From NCBI GenBank assembly GCA_021849295.1, contig JAJZTA010000008.1, positions 41,781-105,780 of the forward strand: a stretch of 64,000 nucleotides of DNA, in the 5' to 3' direction. Positions 40,767-50,139 of the stretch are shown one piece after another. A model generated the notes under the pieces. It saw only the letters and a list, made by a program, of their open reading frames with translations. It was not told the DNA's origin and searched no databases. The position numbers were made by a program, and so were the translations under genes. The stretch's first letter is position 1. Every line of letters begins with the position of its first letter. Source of the DNA: Pseudomonadota bacterium (GTDB lineage: Bacteria > Pseudomonadota > Alphaproteobacteria > Micavibrionales > UBA2020).

Positions 40767-42114
40767 TTCTCTCCTAACGCGCCTGGTCTTGCGCGTATCT
40801 CTGCTGATGATCGTCTCGATCGCGCTGCTCTCCGCCATCGTTTACATACAGATCAACAACACGCTGGTCTCGATGCGCGATCAGACCGTCGAGAGGCAGG
40901 CGCGAACCGTGGCAAAGCACCTGCATCCGAGCAACGGACTCAATCATGTGCTTCTCGACCTGCCGGACAGTTTGCGCGCCTTTTATACCGGCGCCGGCGA
41001 CGACTATCAATACGCCGTTGTCGACGACATGGGGAATATCCTCTTCTCTTCGCCGGTCGCCTTCACCGATTCCTTCCCGAACGATTTTCGGCATATCGGC
41101 GACGGAAAATTCACCTTCACCGGCCCCGGAGGGCAAAAATACGTCGGCGTCACCCTGCAGAGCAACGTCGGCGGGCGGCAGCTCTACATTCAGGTCGCGC
41201 AGACGCGGAACGTTTCGGACGTCTTTCTCGACGAAATCACCAGCGTGTTCGCCGGACGGCTGATCTGGATCGGCGTTCCCTTTTATCTCGTTCTGGTGAT
41301 CGTCATCGTCTGGACGCTGCGAAGAGGACTGGAGCCGCTGCACAAGGCCGCGGAGGAAGTCGGCAAGCTCAGCATCGCGGACCTGTCCCTGCGCATCGCC
41401 GAATCCGAGGTGCCGGAAGAGGTGCTGCCCCTCGTGCATGCCGTCAATTCCTCCTTTTCGCGGCTGGAAAAATCCATACAGGAACAAAGGGAATTAACCG
41501 AAAACATCGCGCACGAGCTGCGCACGCCGCTCACGATCCTGAAAACACGCATCGACACGCTCACCGAAACAGCCGAAAAGGACAAACTGTCTTATGACGT
41601 CGACGCCATGATCAAGCAGGTCAACCAGATGCTCGACGTCACACGCCTGGAATACGCCGACACGCTGGAAAAAGCCGACGTCGATCTCGCCGAGGTTTTA
41701 AGCCAGTGCTGCCAGGATTTCTTCCCGCTCTTCATCAAAGCACAGCGCGCGCTCAAAGTCAGCGGTGTCGATACGCCGGCCGTCATCACCGGCAACAAAG
41801 ACCTGATCTACCGTGCCATCTGCAACCTGCTCGACAACGCGCTCGAATACAGCCCCAGCAAAACACCGGTGGAAGCGGCGCTGACGGGGCATACCATCAC
41901 AATTACGGACTACGGAAAAAAAATTCCCGGGGGGCGCAGAAAGGCCATTTTTCAAAGGTTCCAGAAGGACAGATCGCCCTCCGCCGCAAAATCCGGCGCG
42001 GGGCTCGGCCTTTCGATCGTCTCGCAAACGATGGAAATACACGGCGGCTACGCCGATCTCGCCGACACGGATGAAAAACAAAACACCTTCCGGATGGTTT
42101 TTAAAGAGGCCTAA
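40750..42114 (+). CDS. Sensor histidine kinase
   Basis: This 454-residue membrane kinase has a first membrane segment at about residues 12-33, a periplasmic sensor of about 135 residues, and a second segment at about 172-190. A HAMP region (about 190-245) leads to the H box with H255 in ENIAHELRTPLTIL. The ATPase part shows the N box ICNLLDNALEY and GAGLGLSIVSQTMEIHGG. The D box reads TDYGKKIPGG, so one of the usual glycines is replaced. It partners the response regulator at 40074. Its stop overlaps that of the CLC gene on the other strand. Confidence 0.92.
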   Translation: MPQKNNSLLTRLVLRVSLLMIVSIALLSAIVYIQINNTLVSMRDQTVERQARTVAKHLHPSNGLNHVLLDLPDSLRAFYTGAGDDYQYAVVDDMGNILFSSPVAFTDSFPNDFRHIGDGKFTFTGPGGQKYVGVTLQSNVGGRQLYIQVAQTRNVSDVFLDEITSVFAGRLIWIGVPFYLVLVIVIVWTLRRGLEPLHKAAEEVGKLSIADLSLRIAESEVPEEVLPLVHAVNSSFSRLEKSIQEQRELTENIAHELRTPLTILKTRIDTLTETAEKDKLSYDVDAMIKQVNQMLDVTRLEYADTLEKADVDLAEVLSQCCQDFFPLFIKAQRALKVSGVDTPAVITGNKDLIYRAICNLLDNALEYSPSKTPVEAALTGHTITITDYGKKIPGGRRKAIFQRFQKDRSPSAAKSGAGLGLSIVSQTMEIHGGYADLADTDEKQNTFRMVFKEA

Positions 42115-43916
42115 TCCATCAACTCGGCATCGAGCCCCGCATGGCGCGCCAGTTCGCGCGGCGTGATGACGCCGACGATATCCTGCTCCTTGCGGCTGCC
42201 GATCTGCCTCGTGACAAGCGTGATTTCCGTGTTCTTGATGCGCATCGCCCGCATAATCACCGCCCATCTGGTCTTTTCGGTGACGAGGTTGGCGTTGACG
42301 TCTATGACCTTTTCCGGATTTTCGTCGCGCAGCAGATAAAGCAGATCCTCGCGCGCAACGCCGATGACGACGCCTTCGCGGGTGACCAGTGTGTAACGCG
42401 GATCCTTTCCCGGCGTATAGTTGTCGAACCATGTTTCTAGCTGCGCGAAATCAACTAGCTTGAAATCCGTGCTCATGACGCGCCGCGCATCGGCGCGGGC
42501 GGACACGACGGCCTGCAGTCCCTGCGGCACGCTCGTGCCGCAGCGCGCCAGTTTCAGCGTATAAATACTTTCCTTGCAAAGCTTGACGCGCACGGTGTGC
42601 GCCACCGAAACGGTGAGAATGATCGGCAGGATGACGCTATAGTCGCGCGTCTGCTCAAACGTCATGCAAATCGCGGTCAAAACCGCGCCCGTGCTGCCGG
42701 CGACCATGGCAGCCATGGCAGAGATCGTGTAGATGACGGGGATGATGCCGAGCGATAAGAACAGCCAGGCCACGACCTGCCCGAACGTCGCTCCTAGCGT
42801 CGCGCCGAGGAACAGTGACGGCGAGAAGATACCGCCCGACGCGCCGGAGCCGAGCGTCACGTCCGTAGCCAGCAGCTTGCCGACGAACAGCAGCATCAGA
42901 GACCAGGGATTGGAGAGTTCGCCCGTCAGCGTGCCGAGAATAGAAGCGTATCCGGCCCCCGCAATATAGTAGTGCCCGGTATATCTGATGAAAGCATAAA
43001 GCATGATGCCGACACCGAGCATGCCGAGAGCGTGACGTGCGTAATCGTTTCTGACACGTTCCAGAAGCGTATCTTCCGTCATATAAATCGAACGGATAAA
43101 GAGCGTGGCGGCGATGCCGACGAGCAGTCCGAGCGGAATACAAAAGAGAATGGAATAGAGCCGGATCAAATAATCCTCGAACAACGCCAGCTTCGGCACA
43201 TTGAACGAGGGCGCCAGACCGTCGTAAAGGCGTCCGACGTAGGTCGCGGCAACCGTCGCCACGGCGACCAGAGACACGGTGCGCGCGCTGATCGACACCA
43301 GAAGGATCTCGACGGCGAAGCAAAGCCCGCCGATCGGCGCGTTGAACATGGCGGCGAGGCCCGCTGCCGCGCCGGCGGCGATCAGGATGATGCGCTAACG
43401 TGTCGGCATTTTGACGACCTGCCCCATCAGCGAGCCGAACGCCGATCCGACCTGCACGATTGGGCCTTCGCGTCCCGCCGAACCGCCGGGGCCGATGGAG
43501 ATAGCCGACACGATGGCTTTCGCGACCACGACGGAGGCGCGGATATGTCCCTCTTTATAGTAGATGGCGTTCAGAACCTCGGGCACGCCGTGGCCGCGCG
43601 CCTCAGGCGCGAAAGTGCGGATCACCCATGTGACGATAAAACTCGCCAGAACGGGAACCAGAATCACGAAAACGCCCCAGCGCGAAGGTTCCAGATACAC
43701 ATTCGGGTTCATGCGGAGACTGAAAGTTCCGTATAGGGAGAAGCTCTGGCAAAACGCAAGAATGGCTTTGAAAACAATCGACCCGAACCCGCCGAAAATG
43801 CCGACGATGAAGGCCAGAAGCAGCATCATGGCCGACGAACATGTTTGCTCTTCTTCCGGTGTCGCCTCGCCATTGAAGTAGTTAAAGATGCTATGGCGAA
43901 TATCCTCTGCAGTCAT
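42111..43916 (-). pseudogene. CLC-type chloride channel with CBS domains, interrupted by in-frame TAG
   Basis: The frame encodes a 601-codon CLC family protein, broken by TAG at 43395-43397 after ...QVVKMPTR. Sixteen codons later the second ORF opens with MFNAPIGG. The first part holds GSAGREGP (a filter motif); the second holds GSGASGGIFSPSLF, the membrane domain and two C-terminal CBS domains ending ARHAGLDAELMD. Both parts are in the same frame without deletion. In related proteins a residue such as Gln stands there, so a single C-to-T change would explain it. TAG is a normal stop elsewhere here (ligA, the MFS gene), so recoding is not expected. A sequencing error is possible. Confidence 0.8.
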
Positions 43917-44086
43917 TGTTCTCTTTCTCCGGTCTCAAAAATCCTTATCGCCACCCGCAGCAGCTACAGCGTCACATTATGCTCTCTTCGCAAAAAAAAA
44001 ATACGATAAGAAATAAGGATTGCCGTCTATAACAGTCAAAAGTCCAGCGTTACGAGTAAATATCATAAAAGCCTGCACGCCCTCGG

Positions 44087-44695
44087 CTATTCCACCTCTC
44101 TGACCATGAGTTCGAGCGCCTGGGAAAACTCTATTCCGGAAGCCGCAGCGGCCGTACGGCTGATTTCTATATTGACATTGGGTTCCGATTCCACGCCCAT
44201 AACGCAACTCTGGCTGTCCACGCACTTGAAGTCGGTCGAGAATGTCAGGATTTTATGGTTTTGTGCCTCTGCCGCGAGTGCGGGGTACTCCTTCACAAGG
44301 CCGTGCGTAATATAGGCGAAGCGGCTATCCGCCGTGCCCATCTGGGCGACCGTAACCATTTTCACTGTTATCTGACGCTTGGCAAACATGTCTTTGGCCC
44401 CGATAATCCCCTGCAGTTCCCGCGCTTCCGTCACCGATGCGGCAATATTCGGGTCATAAACGACTTCTATCTGAATAGCCCCCTCGGGCACGCCATAAAC
44501 AAAACTGAAAGCGCGTACCGCAACCTGAATATCCTTGCGGGTGACATAAGGAGACGATACCGCAGTCTGCGCCCGCGCCAACTGAGCAGACAGAACCACG
44601 ACCGCGCCCAGAAAAGTAATGGCGGCAGCCTTTTTTATCACTGCGGGGAAACGCGCCCTCATCCGTTTCGATATCTTTGACAAGAAGACGATCAT
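44087..44695 (-). CDS. Exported protein, possibly YfiR-like (DUF4154)
   Basis: This 202-residue protein has a signal peptide after a basic start (about residues 20-42, ending ARAQ). The C-terminal stretch VESEPNVNIEISRTAAAASGIEFSQALELM resembles the end of the YfiR/DUF4154 fold, where an Ile/Glu-rich strand is followed by ArraGl-type residues. Two cysteines in FKCVDSQSCVMG fit the family. The N-terminal part is less clear, so the assignment is tentative. It follows a TonB receptor gene by 21 bases on the same strand, a common setting for DUF4154 proteins. Confidence 0.55.
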   Translation of the reverse strand: MIVFLSKISKRMRARFPAVIKKAAAITFLGAVVVLSAQLARAQTAVSSPYVTRKDIQVAVRAFSFVYGVPEGAIQIEVVYDPNIAASVTEARELQGIIGAKDMFAKRQITVKMVTVAQMGTADSRFAYITHGLVKEYPALAAEAQNHKILTFSTDFKCVDSQSCVMGVESEPNVNIEISRTAAAASGIEFSQALELMVREVE

Positions 44696-44716
44696 GCTGA
44701 AAAAAACCGCCCCCCC

Positions 44717-46789
44717 TTAAAAATTACTGTCCAGAGATACGAACACGCGGCGTTCCGTCTCCAGCCCCGTCGACGTGACAGACCGCACGGATTGCAACGA
44801 TTGTCCCGACAAAGACAGTGTCAGATGATCGCCGAACGTGTAGGCCACGCGGCCGCTAAAACTCACATGTGCAGGTATCGTCACCATCGGCACCGCGGCC
44901 GCCGCGTTGGCGGTCGGTTGGGGCTGTTTGAAGCGGGTATTAAAATAAACAAAAGCGTCGGATTCCCACGGCCCACTGCTCCAGCCAAGATGCAAATTGG
45001 TCAGGTTGACAGGTGTTGCGTCCTTCGTGTTCGCTGTGGCATCGGTATAATGGTCGTAAATGCGCTGAACGGTATCGTTGACGTCCCAGCGCCAATGCTC
45101 GTCGAATTTCCCCTGCAAATTAAATTCTGCGCCGTACGTTCTGCTCCATCCTACGTTTTGGGGCTGGATGACAAAGTTGTTGGAAAAAGGTTTCGCGCCG
45201 CAACCGGCCGGACAGGCTACGATAGGACCGCCGGGCTTCATGGCATCCATCATCTTCTCCGTAAAGACATCGGCATTGAAAAGCCCTTTGATCGCCTTGA
45301 TCTTGTGGTTCCATCCCAATTCGTAGCTCGTGACAATGGTCGGGTTGAGGTTCGGGTTGCCGATCTGCAAAACAGGCACGGCAGGTGCAGCGCCAATCGT
45401 CGCGCCGGAACGGAACGACACCCCGAAATCCAGAAGGCTGGCCATGCGAAGGCCCCGTCCCGAATTCAAACGGAAGGAATCGATCGGTGTCGCCTTCCAG
45501 ACCAGACCGCTGTTATAGCTCGGCTCGACGATCGTCCGGTCGAAAGAGGCGTCCGTCAATAAAGTGTCAGATGCGTCTATCGGGCCGGAGTGTCCCATAT
45601 GGAGGCGGTCCAGACGCACAGAGTTGGTCAACTCCCAGTTCCGGTTGATGTCCCATCCCCACATGCCGCTCAGCGCATAAACGTCCTCCTGCATGGAAGA
45701 CCCCGCGGCGCCGACAATCGTGCCCGACACCGCGCCGTGGCGGTATTCTCCCTGAACGCGGAACGTATTGGAAAGGCCGGCTTTGAATGTGTCCGCCAGC
45801 TGCATGACGGATACATTGTTACTGATATCGGACGTGGCGGCTGTGCTGTAAATATCTTGCGCATAATTCCCGTCCAGCCAGTTCCTGTAGACCATCGCCT
45901 TGACGAGACCGAAATCAGTGTCGGCTTCATAATCCGTTTTCAGGGAGTATGTCACATACCGCGCCTGCGTCTGGAAATTGAATGCCGTCATTTCCGTCTG
46001 GTAGGCGCCGGAATTCGACGCCTCGATGCGCAACTGCGACTTCGGCGTCAACTGGTAAATGCCATCGATATTCAGCGCATGATCTTCCGGAGACACGACG
46101 ATGCCGGCGGGCTCGGCGGGATTGACGTTATGTCCGAAGTCGTTGGACTTCGAAGCGCCGCCCGAAATACGGAGCGCAAATCTCTTGTTGACCTGAAATG
46201 TCTTGACCAGGCTCGCCTCACGGTAAGATCCCGTACCGAACGAGACGCTTGCGTGCGAAACATCGTCGTAAAGCGGGTTCATCGTCACGATATTGATGAC
46301 GCCGGTCGCCGCGTTGAAGCCGAACAGCGCGGTATTCGGCCCTTCGACGACCTCGATCTGGCGGATCTCGGAAAGCTGCACGGGGATCAAAGCCCAGTCC
46401 GTATAGCCGTAGTCGTCAAGATATACCTGACGTCCGTTGACCAGCACCAGAAGGTTGGGAGAATAAGACTGGTTGTAGCCGCGGATGCCGACGTCATAGT
46501 CGTTGCGGCCGGATTGCAAAACACTCACGCCTGGCACGCCGCGCAGAATTTCAGGAATGTTTTTCGCGCCGGAACGGCGGATGTCGTCCTGCGTGATGAT
46601 GTACATATCGACCGGCGCATCGGAAACCCGCTGCGGCTTGCCGGTCGCGCTGGTCGTGACTGGCTCGCCGAACAGCGTTTCAAGACTGCCGTAATTTATG
46701 GTCTGCGCGCGGGCTTGCAGAGGCGCACACAGGAGTGCCATCGCAAGCACAACAAAAGAGAGTGGATACCGGAAAAATACTCTTTTCAT
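44717..46789 (-). CDS. TonB-dependent outer-membrane receptor
   Basis: This 690-residue receptor has a signal peptide (about residues 1-28, ending ARA). The plug domain spans about residues 40-170, with IPEILRGVPGVSVLQSGRND and IEVVEGPNTALFGFNAATG. A 22-strand barrel ends in Phe (RRVFVSLDSNF), the usual C-terminal signature. The plug pattern resembles the vitamin B12/siderophore/colicin receptor group, but the ligand cannot be told. It forms an operon with the YfiR-like gene downstream. Confidence 0.9.
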   Translation of the reverse strand: MKRVFFRYPLSFVVLAMALLCAPLQARAQTINYGSLETLFGEPVTTSATGKPQRVSDAPVDMYIITQDDIRRSGAKNIPEILRGVPGVSVLQSGRNDYDVGIRGYNQSYSPNLLVLVNGRQVYLDDYGYTDWALIPVQLSEIRQIEVVEGPNTALFGFNAATGVINIVTMNPLYDDVSHASVSFGTGSYREASLVKTFQVNKRFALRISGGASKSNDFGHNVNPAEPAGIVVSPEDHALNIDGIYQLTPKSQLRIEASNSGAYQTEMTAFNFQTQARYVTYSLKTDYEADTDFGLVKAMVYRNWLDGNYAQDIYSTAATSDISNNVSVMQLADTFKAGLSNTFRVQGEYRHGAVSGTIVGAAGSSMQEDVYALSGMWGWDINRNWELTNSVRLDRLHMGHSGPIDASDTLLTDASFDRTIVEPSYNSGLVWKATPIDSFRLNSGRGLRMASLLDFGVSFRSGATIGAAPAVPVLQIGNPNLNPTIVTSYELGWNHKIKAIKGLFNADVFTEKMMDAMKPGGPIVACPAGCGAKPFSNNFVIQPQNVGWSRTYGAEFNLQGKFDEHWRWDVNDTVQRIYDHYTDATANTKDATPVNLTNLHLGWSSGPWESDAFVYFNTRFKQPQPTANAAAAVPMVTIPAHVSFSGRVAYTFGDHLTLSLSGQSLQSVRSVTSTGLETERRVFVSLDSNF

Positions 46790-46885
46790 AGAATCCCTTT
46801 TGAACCTGAAACAATTTCCCGCTCTTGATTGAGCCCGAAATTCATTACCAAATCGCTAATATGTAGATGAAAATAGGGCGTTTTT

Positions 46886-47863
46886 TCAAACGCGGAGCGT
46901 GCCCACTTCGATCCCGCGCCAGTTTTTGAGGACGGGCAGCACGACAGGCCGTATCGTTTCCAAAACGTCTTCACCCGCTATATGAAATCTATCCATCAAC
47001 GCATAAAGCGTCGCCTCCGCCGCCCGCTTGGCGCCATCTTCGGCTTTGAGGACAATCACCAGACTCCGTGCCGGCGCAACGCAGGCATAAACGCCTTCCG
47101 CGCCGGTCTTGCTGAGGATTTTACCCTGTCCCGCCTGCATCAGCAGCGTATCGAGCCTGCCCGTGCCGCCGACCAGATCCGGATACTGCGTCATGGCGCC
47201 GAACAGACGGTGGCATGCCGCCGCGCGGGCCTTCGAAAGGCCTTGCCCTGTCATAAAAGCAGAAAACCCCCTTGCAATATTTTCCAAAGACAGGCAGGGA
47301 TTGGGCGCGGAGCAGCCGTCAACGCCGCATATGGATGGTGTAATCTCCGTGCCGCACATTTCTCCCATGGTCTTGAAAATCGTTTCCTGCACGGGATGAG
47401 AAAAATTCGTATATCCGGCATGGTCTTTTTTCAGAAACAGGGAAAGCGTCACCATGCCCGTATGCTTGCCGGAGCAATTGTTACACAGAATGGACGGAAG
47501 CGACTCGGGCGCGGCATAGGGCGCATGCGCCCCGCATTCGAGCGCACTCTCGTCAAGGCCAAGCCGTGAAAGCCACGCGGCCACCGCCTTCGTGTGTTTT
47601 TCTTCGCCGCTATGCGAGGCGCAAGCCAGCGCAAGCTCCGCATCGGAAAGGTTGAAGGCATCGGCCGCGCCGCTCTCGACCAGCGCCAGCGCCTGCAAAG
47701 GTTTTATAGCAGAGCGCGGAAAGGTCGGACGGCGCGCATCGCCAAAAGCGGCGACGATCTCCCCCTCTCCGTTCATCACGACGGCATGAACGGCATGACG
47801 GCTTTCAACGGCGGGGCCGCGCGTGACTTCGACGGTAAAGGGCGACAGGGATGACGCCGTCAT
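46886..47863 (-). CDS. L-asparaginase, rhizobial (ReAV-like) type
   Basis: This 325-residue enzyme belongs to the asparaginase family typified by the Rhizobium etli enzyme, unrelated to E. coli AnsB. The family motifs are RSAIKPLQALALVESGAAD near residue 50, ACASHSGEEKHT, and NNCSGKHTGM near residue 128, which carry the catalytic Ser/Lys and a zinc-linked Cys. CGVDGCSAPNPCLSLENIA is also characteristic. It has no signal peptide. It lies 11 bases after the dienelactone hydrolase gene on the same strand. Confidence 0.88.
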   Translation of the reverse strand: MTASSLSPFTVEVTRGPAVESRHAVHAVVMNGEGEIVAAFGDARRPTFPRSAIKPLQALALVESGAADAFNLSDAELALACASHSGEEKHTKAVAAWLSRLGLDESALECGAHAPYAAPESLPSILCNNCSGKHTGMVTLSLFLKKDHAGYTNFSHPVQETIFKTMGEMCGTEITPSICGVDGCSAPNPCLSLENIARGFSAFMTGQGLSKARAAACHRLFGAMTQYPDLVGGTGRLDTLLMQAGQGKILSKTGAEGVYACVAPARSLVIVLKAEDGAKRAAEATLYALMDRFHIAGEDVLETIRPVVLPVLKNWRGIEVGTLRV

Positions 47864-47874
47864 TTTTTAAAATC

Positions 47875-48687
47875 CTAACTTGCCGCCGCGTTCTTCAGAT
47901 GTTTGCCGAAAAGGTCAAAAACCTTTTCCCAATGTTTTTCCAGCGCCGCCGCATCATAGGCGGGCAGGTCGGACATCGTAAAGCCGTGCGACGCGCCTTT
48001 ATAAACTTCCGCAGTATATTTGAGGCCAGCCTGCTCAAGCGCGTCGTGCAGACGTTCGATCTGTTCTTCCGGCATCGACTTGTCATTGTCCGCATGGGCG
48101 ATATAAAGCTCCGCCTTGACGTTACCCAGAAGACGGTGCGGGCTGTCCGGCTCCAGCGTCGCAAGATTGCCGCCGTGGAAACTCGCCGCCACCGCGATGC
48201 GCTCGGGATAGCGCGCCGACACGCGCAGTGCTATGGAGCCGCCCATGCAATAGCCCGTGACGCCGACTTTTGTGGCGCCGGCTTCTTTTTGCTTCGCGAG
48301 AAAGTCGAGAAACACGCCGGCATCGCGCACGCCGAAGGCGGGGCTGTAGCTTTTGAGCAGCGGCATCAGATGTTTTTGCACGGCGTCTTCCATTTGCTCA
48401 GGACGCAGCGGGAAGGCCAGACTGACGACCGGCGCGCGGCGCGTGCGGTAAAAGAGGTTCGGCAGCAGCACGTAATAGCCTTGCGCGGCAATCGTTTTCG
48501 CCATGTCATAAAGCCGGTCACGCGGACCGAACGCATCCATGAAAAACAAAACGGCGGGGTGTTTTTCGCCGTCCGCCGGATGCGCGATGAACGCGTCGCA
48601 CAAGCCGTCCGGCGTTTCTATATCCACATGCGCGGTTTGAACCTCGACCTCACCGGAGGCTGCTGCCTTTTTCGGTTCCGCCGTCAT
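47875..48687 (-). CDS. Dienelactone hydrolase family protein
   Basis: This 270-residue alpha/beta hydrolase has a Cys nucleophile, C147 in GYCMGGS. Other family features are PAVLFFMDAFGPRDRLYDMAK near the N-terminus and GASHGFTMSDLPAYD with the catalytic His. The natural substrate is unknown; many members act on lactones or esters other than dienelactone. The ATG directly follows the stop of the DsbA-like gene without a gap, so the two are co-translated. The asparaginase gene follows after 11 bases. Confidence 0.9.
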   Translation of the reverse strand: MTAEPKKAAASGEVEVQTAHVDIETPDGLCDAFIAHPADGEKHPAVLFFMDAFGPRDRLYDMAKTIAAQGYYVLLPNLFYRTRRAPVVSLAFPLRPEQMEDAVQKHLMPLLKSYSPAFGVRDAGVFLDFLAKQKEAGATKVGVTGYCMGGSIALRVSARYPERIAVAASFHGGNLATLEPDSPHRLLGNVKAELYIAHADNDKSMPEEQIERLHDALEQAGLKYTAEVYKGASHGFTMSDLPAYDAAALEKHWEKVFDLFGKHLKNAAAS

Positions 48688-49344
48688 TTACGCCGCCTCC
48701 CGCTTGCCAATCGCGCTGCGCAGCACTTCGCTCATGGTTTCCACCGTTTCGGCGCCGGGAATTGTCTCGTTGTCTATCATAATGAAAGGCACGCTTTTGA
48801 CGCCGCGGGCGCGCACGTCTTCTTCCAGTTTTACGACCGCGTCCGTCCCTTCGTCCGAAGACAGGAACGCACGGGCTTTCTCCGCATCCAGTCCGGCTTC
48901 CGCGGCAATCTCCGCCAGCACTGCATCGTCGCCGATGTCTTTGCCGTCGGAAAAATAGGCCTTGAAAACCAACGGCGCAATATTTTTCCCTTTTTGCGCC
49001 GCCCACCAGTTGAGGCGATGCGCCTGACGTGTGTTGGGTGATTTTTTAATCAGGTCGTGGCGGAAGACGATGCCCTCTTCTTCGCCCAGCTCCTTCATGT
49101 GCGCGTCCATTTCCTTCGCGCGCGATGCGCCGAAACGCTGCGCCATGTATTCCTGACGGTCCACGCCGCCCTTCGGCTGGTCGGGTCTCAGCTCATACGG
49201 GAGCCAGCGGTATTCAACGGCCATGCCGGGTGCGACCGCCTTCAGGGCCTTTTCCAGCCGCGCCTCGCCGATAAAGCACCACGGACAAACAAAATCGGAC
49301 GTCACTTCAATAATCAGGCTGCCGTTGTCTTTTTTTTGCGTCAT
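48688..49344 (-). CDS. DsbA-family (FrnE-like) oxidoreductase
   Basis: This cytoplasmic thioredoxin-fold protein of about 218 residues belongs to the DsbA/FrnE/HCCA-isomerase group. The active-site CPWC stands at about residues 20-23 in SDFVCPWCFIGEARLEKAL. FKAYFSDGKDIGDDAVLAEIA and VKSVPFIMIDN are further family motifs. Two ATGs are possible; GGGAG touches the first (49350) but stands 6 bases before the second (49344), which is therefore preferred. There is no signal peptide, so a periplasmic role is unlikely. The stop directly abuts the hydrolase gene. Confidence 0.87.
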   Translation of the reverse strand: MTQKKDNGSLIIEVTSDFVCPWCFIGEARLEKALKAVAPGMAVEYRWLPYELRPDQPKGGVDRQEYMAQRFGASRAKEMDAHMKELGEEEGIVFRHDLIKKSPNTRQAHRLNWWAAQKGKNIAPLVFKAYFSDGKDIGDDAVLAEIAAEAGLDAEKARAFLSSDEGTDAVVKLEEDVRARGVKSVPFIMIDNETIPGAETVETMSEVLRSAIGKREAA

Positions 49345-49531
49345 CGTCATCTCCCTGCACTATTTCGCGTTTCGCCCATACTACACCCATATTTTCAAAC
49401 GGGTAATATTCTTAATCGCCTTATTGTAATTAGGTTAAATATTTTTCAGGTGAATAACCGTGCAAGAGTATTATGATGGTTCAGCGTAAAACGAATCCCC
49501 TTTTCAACCCTTCCCTCAAGAGGAGATGACA

Positions 49532-50089
49532 ATGACACATCCGCGTTCTTTCTTTTTGGCCGCCCTGTTTACCGTGGCGATTGCCCTCACCGGCATGCCG
49601 CACAGCGCCCGCGCCGCAACGGCGAGCGACATCCAGCAGGATTCCGCACAGGCGCTCCGCAATCTTTACAAGACCAACTCCATAGCCGCGGATCTGTCGC
49701 ACAAGGCAAAGGGCATCCTCGTCTTCCCGAATATCGTCAAAGGCGGCTTTTTCCTCGGTGGCAGTTATGGCGAGGGAGAGTTGATCGAAGGCGGGCATGT
49801 GACCGGCTATTACAGCTCGGCCAGCGGCTCGATCGGCTTCCAGCTTGGCGCACAGTCCTACAGCTATGTTATCTTTCTCATGAACGATAAGGCCTTGAGA
49901 TACCTGAAAGAGACGAACGGCTGGGAAGTCGGCGTCGGCCCCACGGTCGTCATCGTCAATACCGGCGCCGCCAAGAACCTTTCCACGACCACGATGAAGG
50001 ACGACGCCTACGCCTTCATCTTCGGGCAGCAGGGGCTGATGGCTGGCATCAGCCTCGAGGGATCGAAAATATCCCACATCGACCGCTGA
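49532..50089 (+). CDS. SYLF (Ysc84-like) domain exported protein
   Basis: This 185-residue exported protein has a signal peptide ending HSARA. The mature part is a SYLF/Ysc84 domain (ALRNLYKTNSIAADLSHKAKGILVFPNIVKGGFF and QLGAQSYSYVIFLMND), a fold that binds phosphoinositides in eukaryotes and has unclear ligands in bacteria. AGGAG touches an ATG at 49526 and stands 6 bases before the ATG at 49532, so the second is preferred. It is alone between two minus-strand units. Confidence 0.87.
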   Translation: MTHPRSFFLAALFTVAIALTGMPHSARAATASDIQQDSAQALRNLYKTNSIAADLSHKAKGILVFPNIVKGGFFLGGSYGEGELIEGGHVTGYYSSASGSIGFQLGAQSYSYVIFLMNDKALRYLKETNGWEVGVGPTVVIVNTGAAKNLSTTTMKDDAYAFIFGQQGLMAGISLEGSKISHIDR

Positions 50090-50115
50090 CGATCTTAAAG
50101 GCGCCCTTGGAAAAT

Positions 50116-50139
50116 GTAAGATTGCCTAGGCGATCTTAC
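50116..50139 (-). terminator. Hairpin at the end of the chemoreceptor gene
   Basis: GTAAGAT (50116-50122) pairs with ATCTTAC (50133-50139), with an inner GCCTAGGC palindrome. On the minus strand ATTTT follows. It covers the MCP stop codon at 50126 and may end the energy-taxis transcript and also the convergent SYLF transcript. Confidence 0.45.

Noticed and set aside
43395..43397. Reassignment of TAG as a sense codon
   Set aside because: ligA and the MFS exporter gene end in TAG at positions fitting their families, so TAG works as a stop in this genome.
43940..44021. AATCCTTAT/ATAAGGATT inverted repeat upstream of the CLC gene
   Set aside because: The arms are 64 bases apart and AT-rich. No regulator or structure can be supported.
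45590..46828. 412-codon open frame opposite the TonB receptor
   Set aside because: It is a shadow of the receptor's coding strand, Arg/His/Val-rich with no recognisable domain.
49481..50077. 198-codon frame opposite the SYLF gene
   Set aside because: It is a shadow of the SYLF coding sequence, which has a signal peptide and family motifs.
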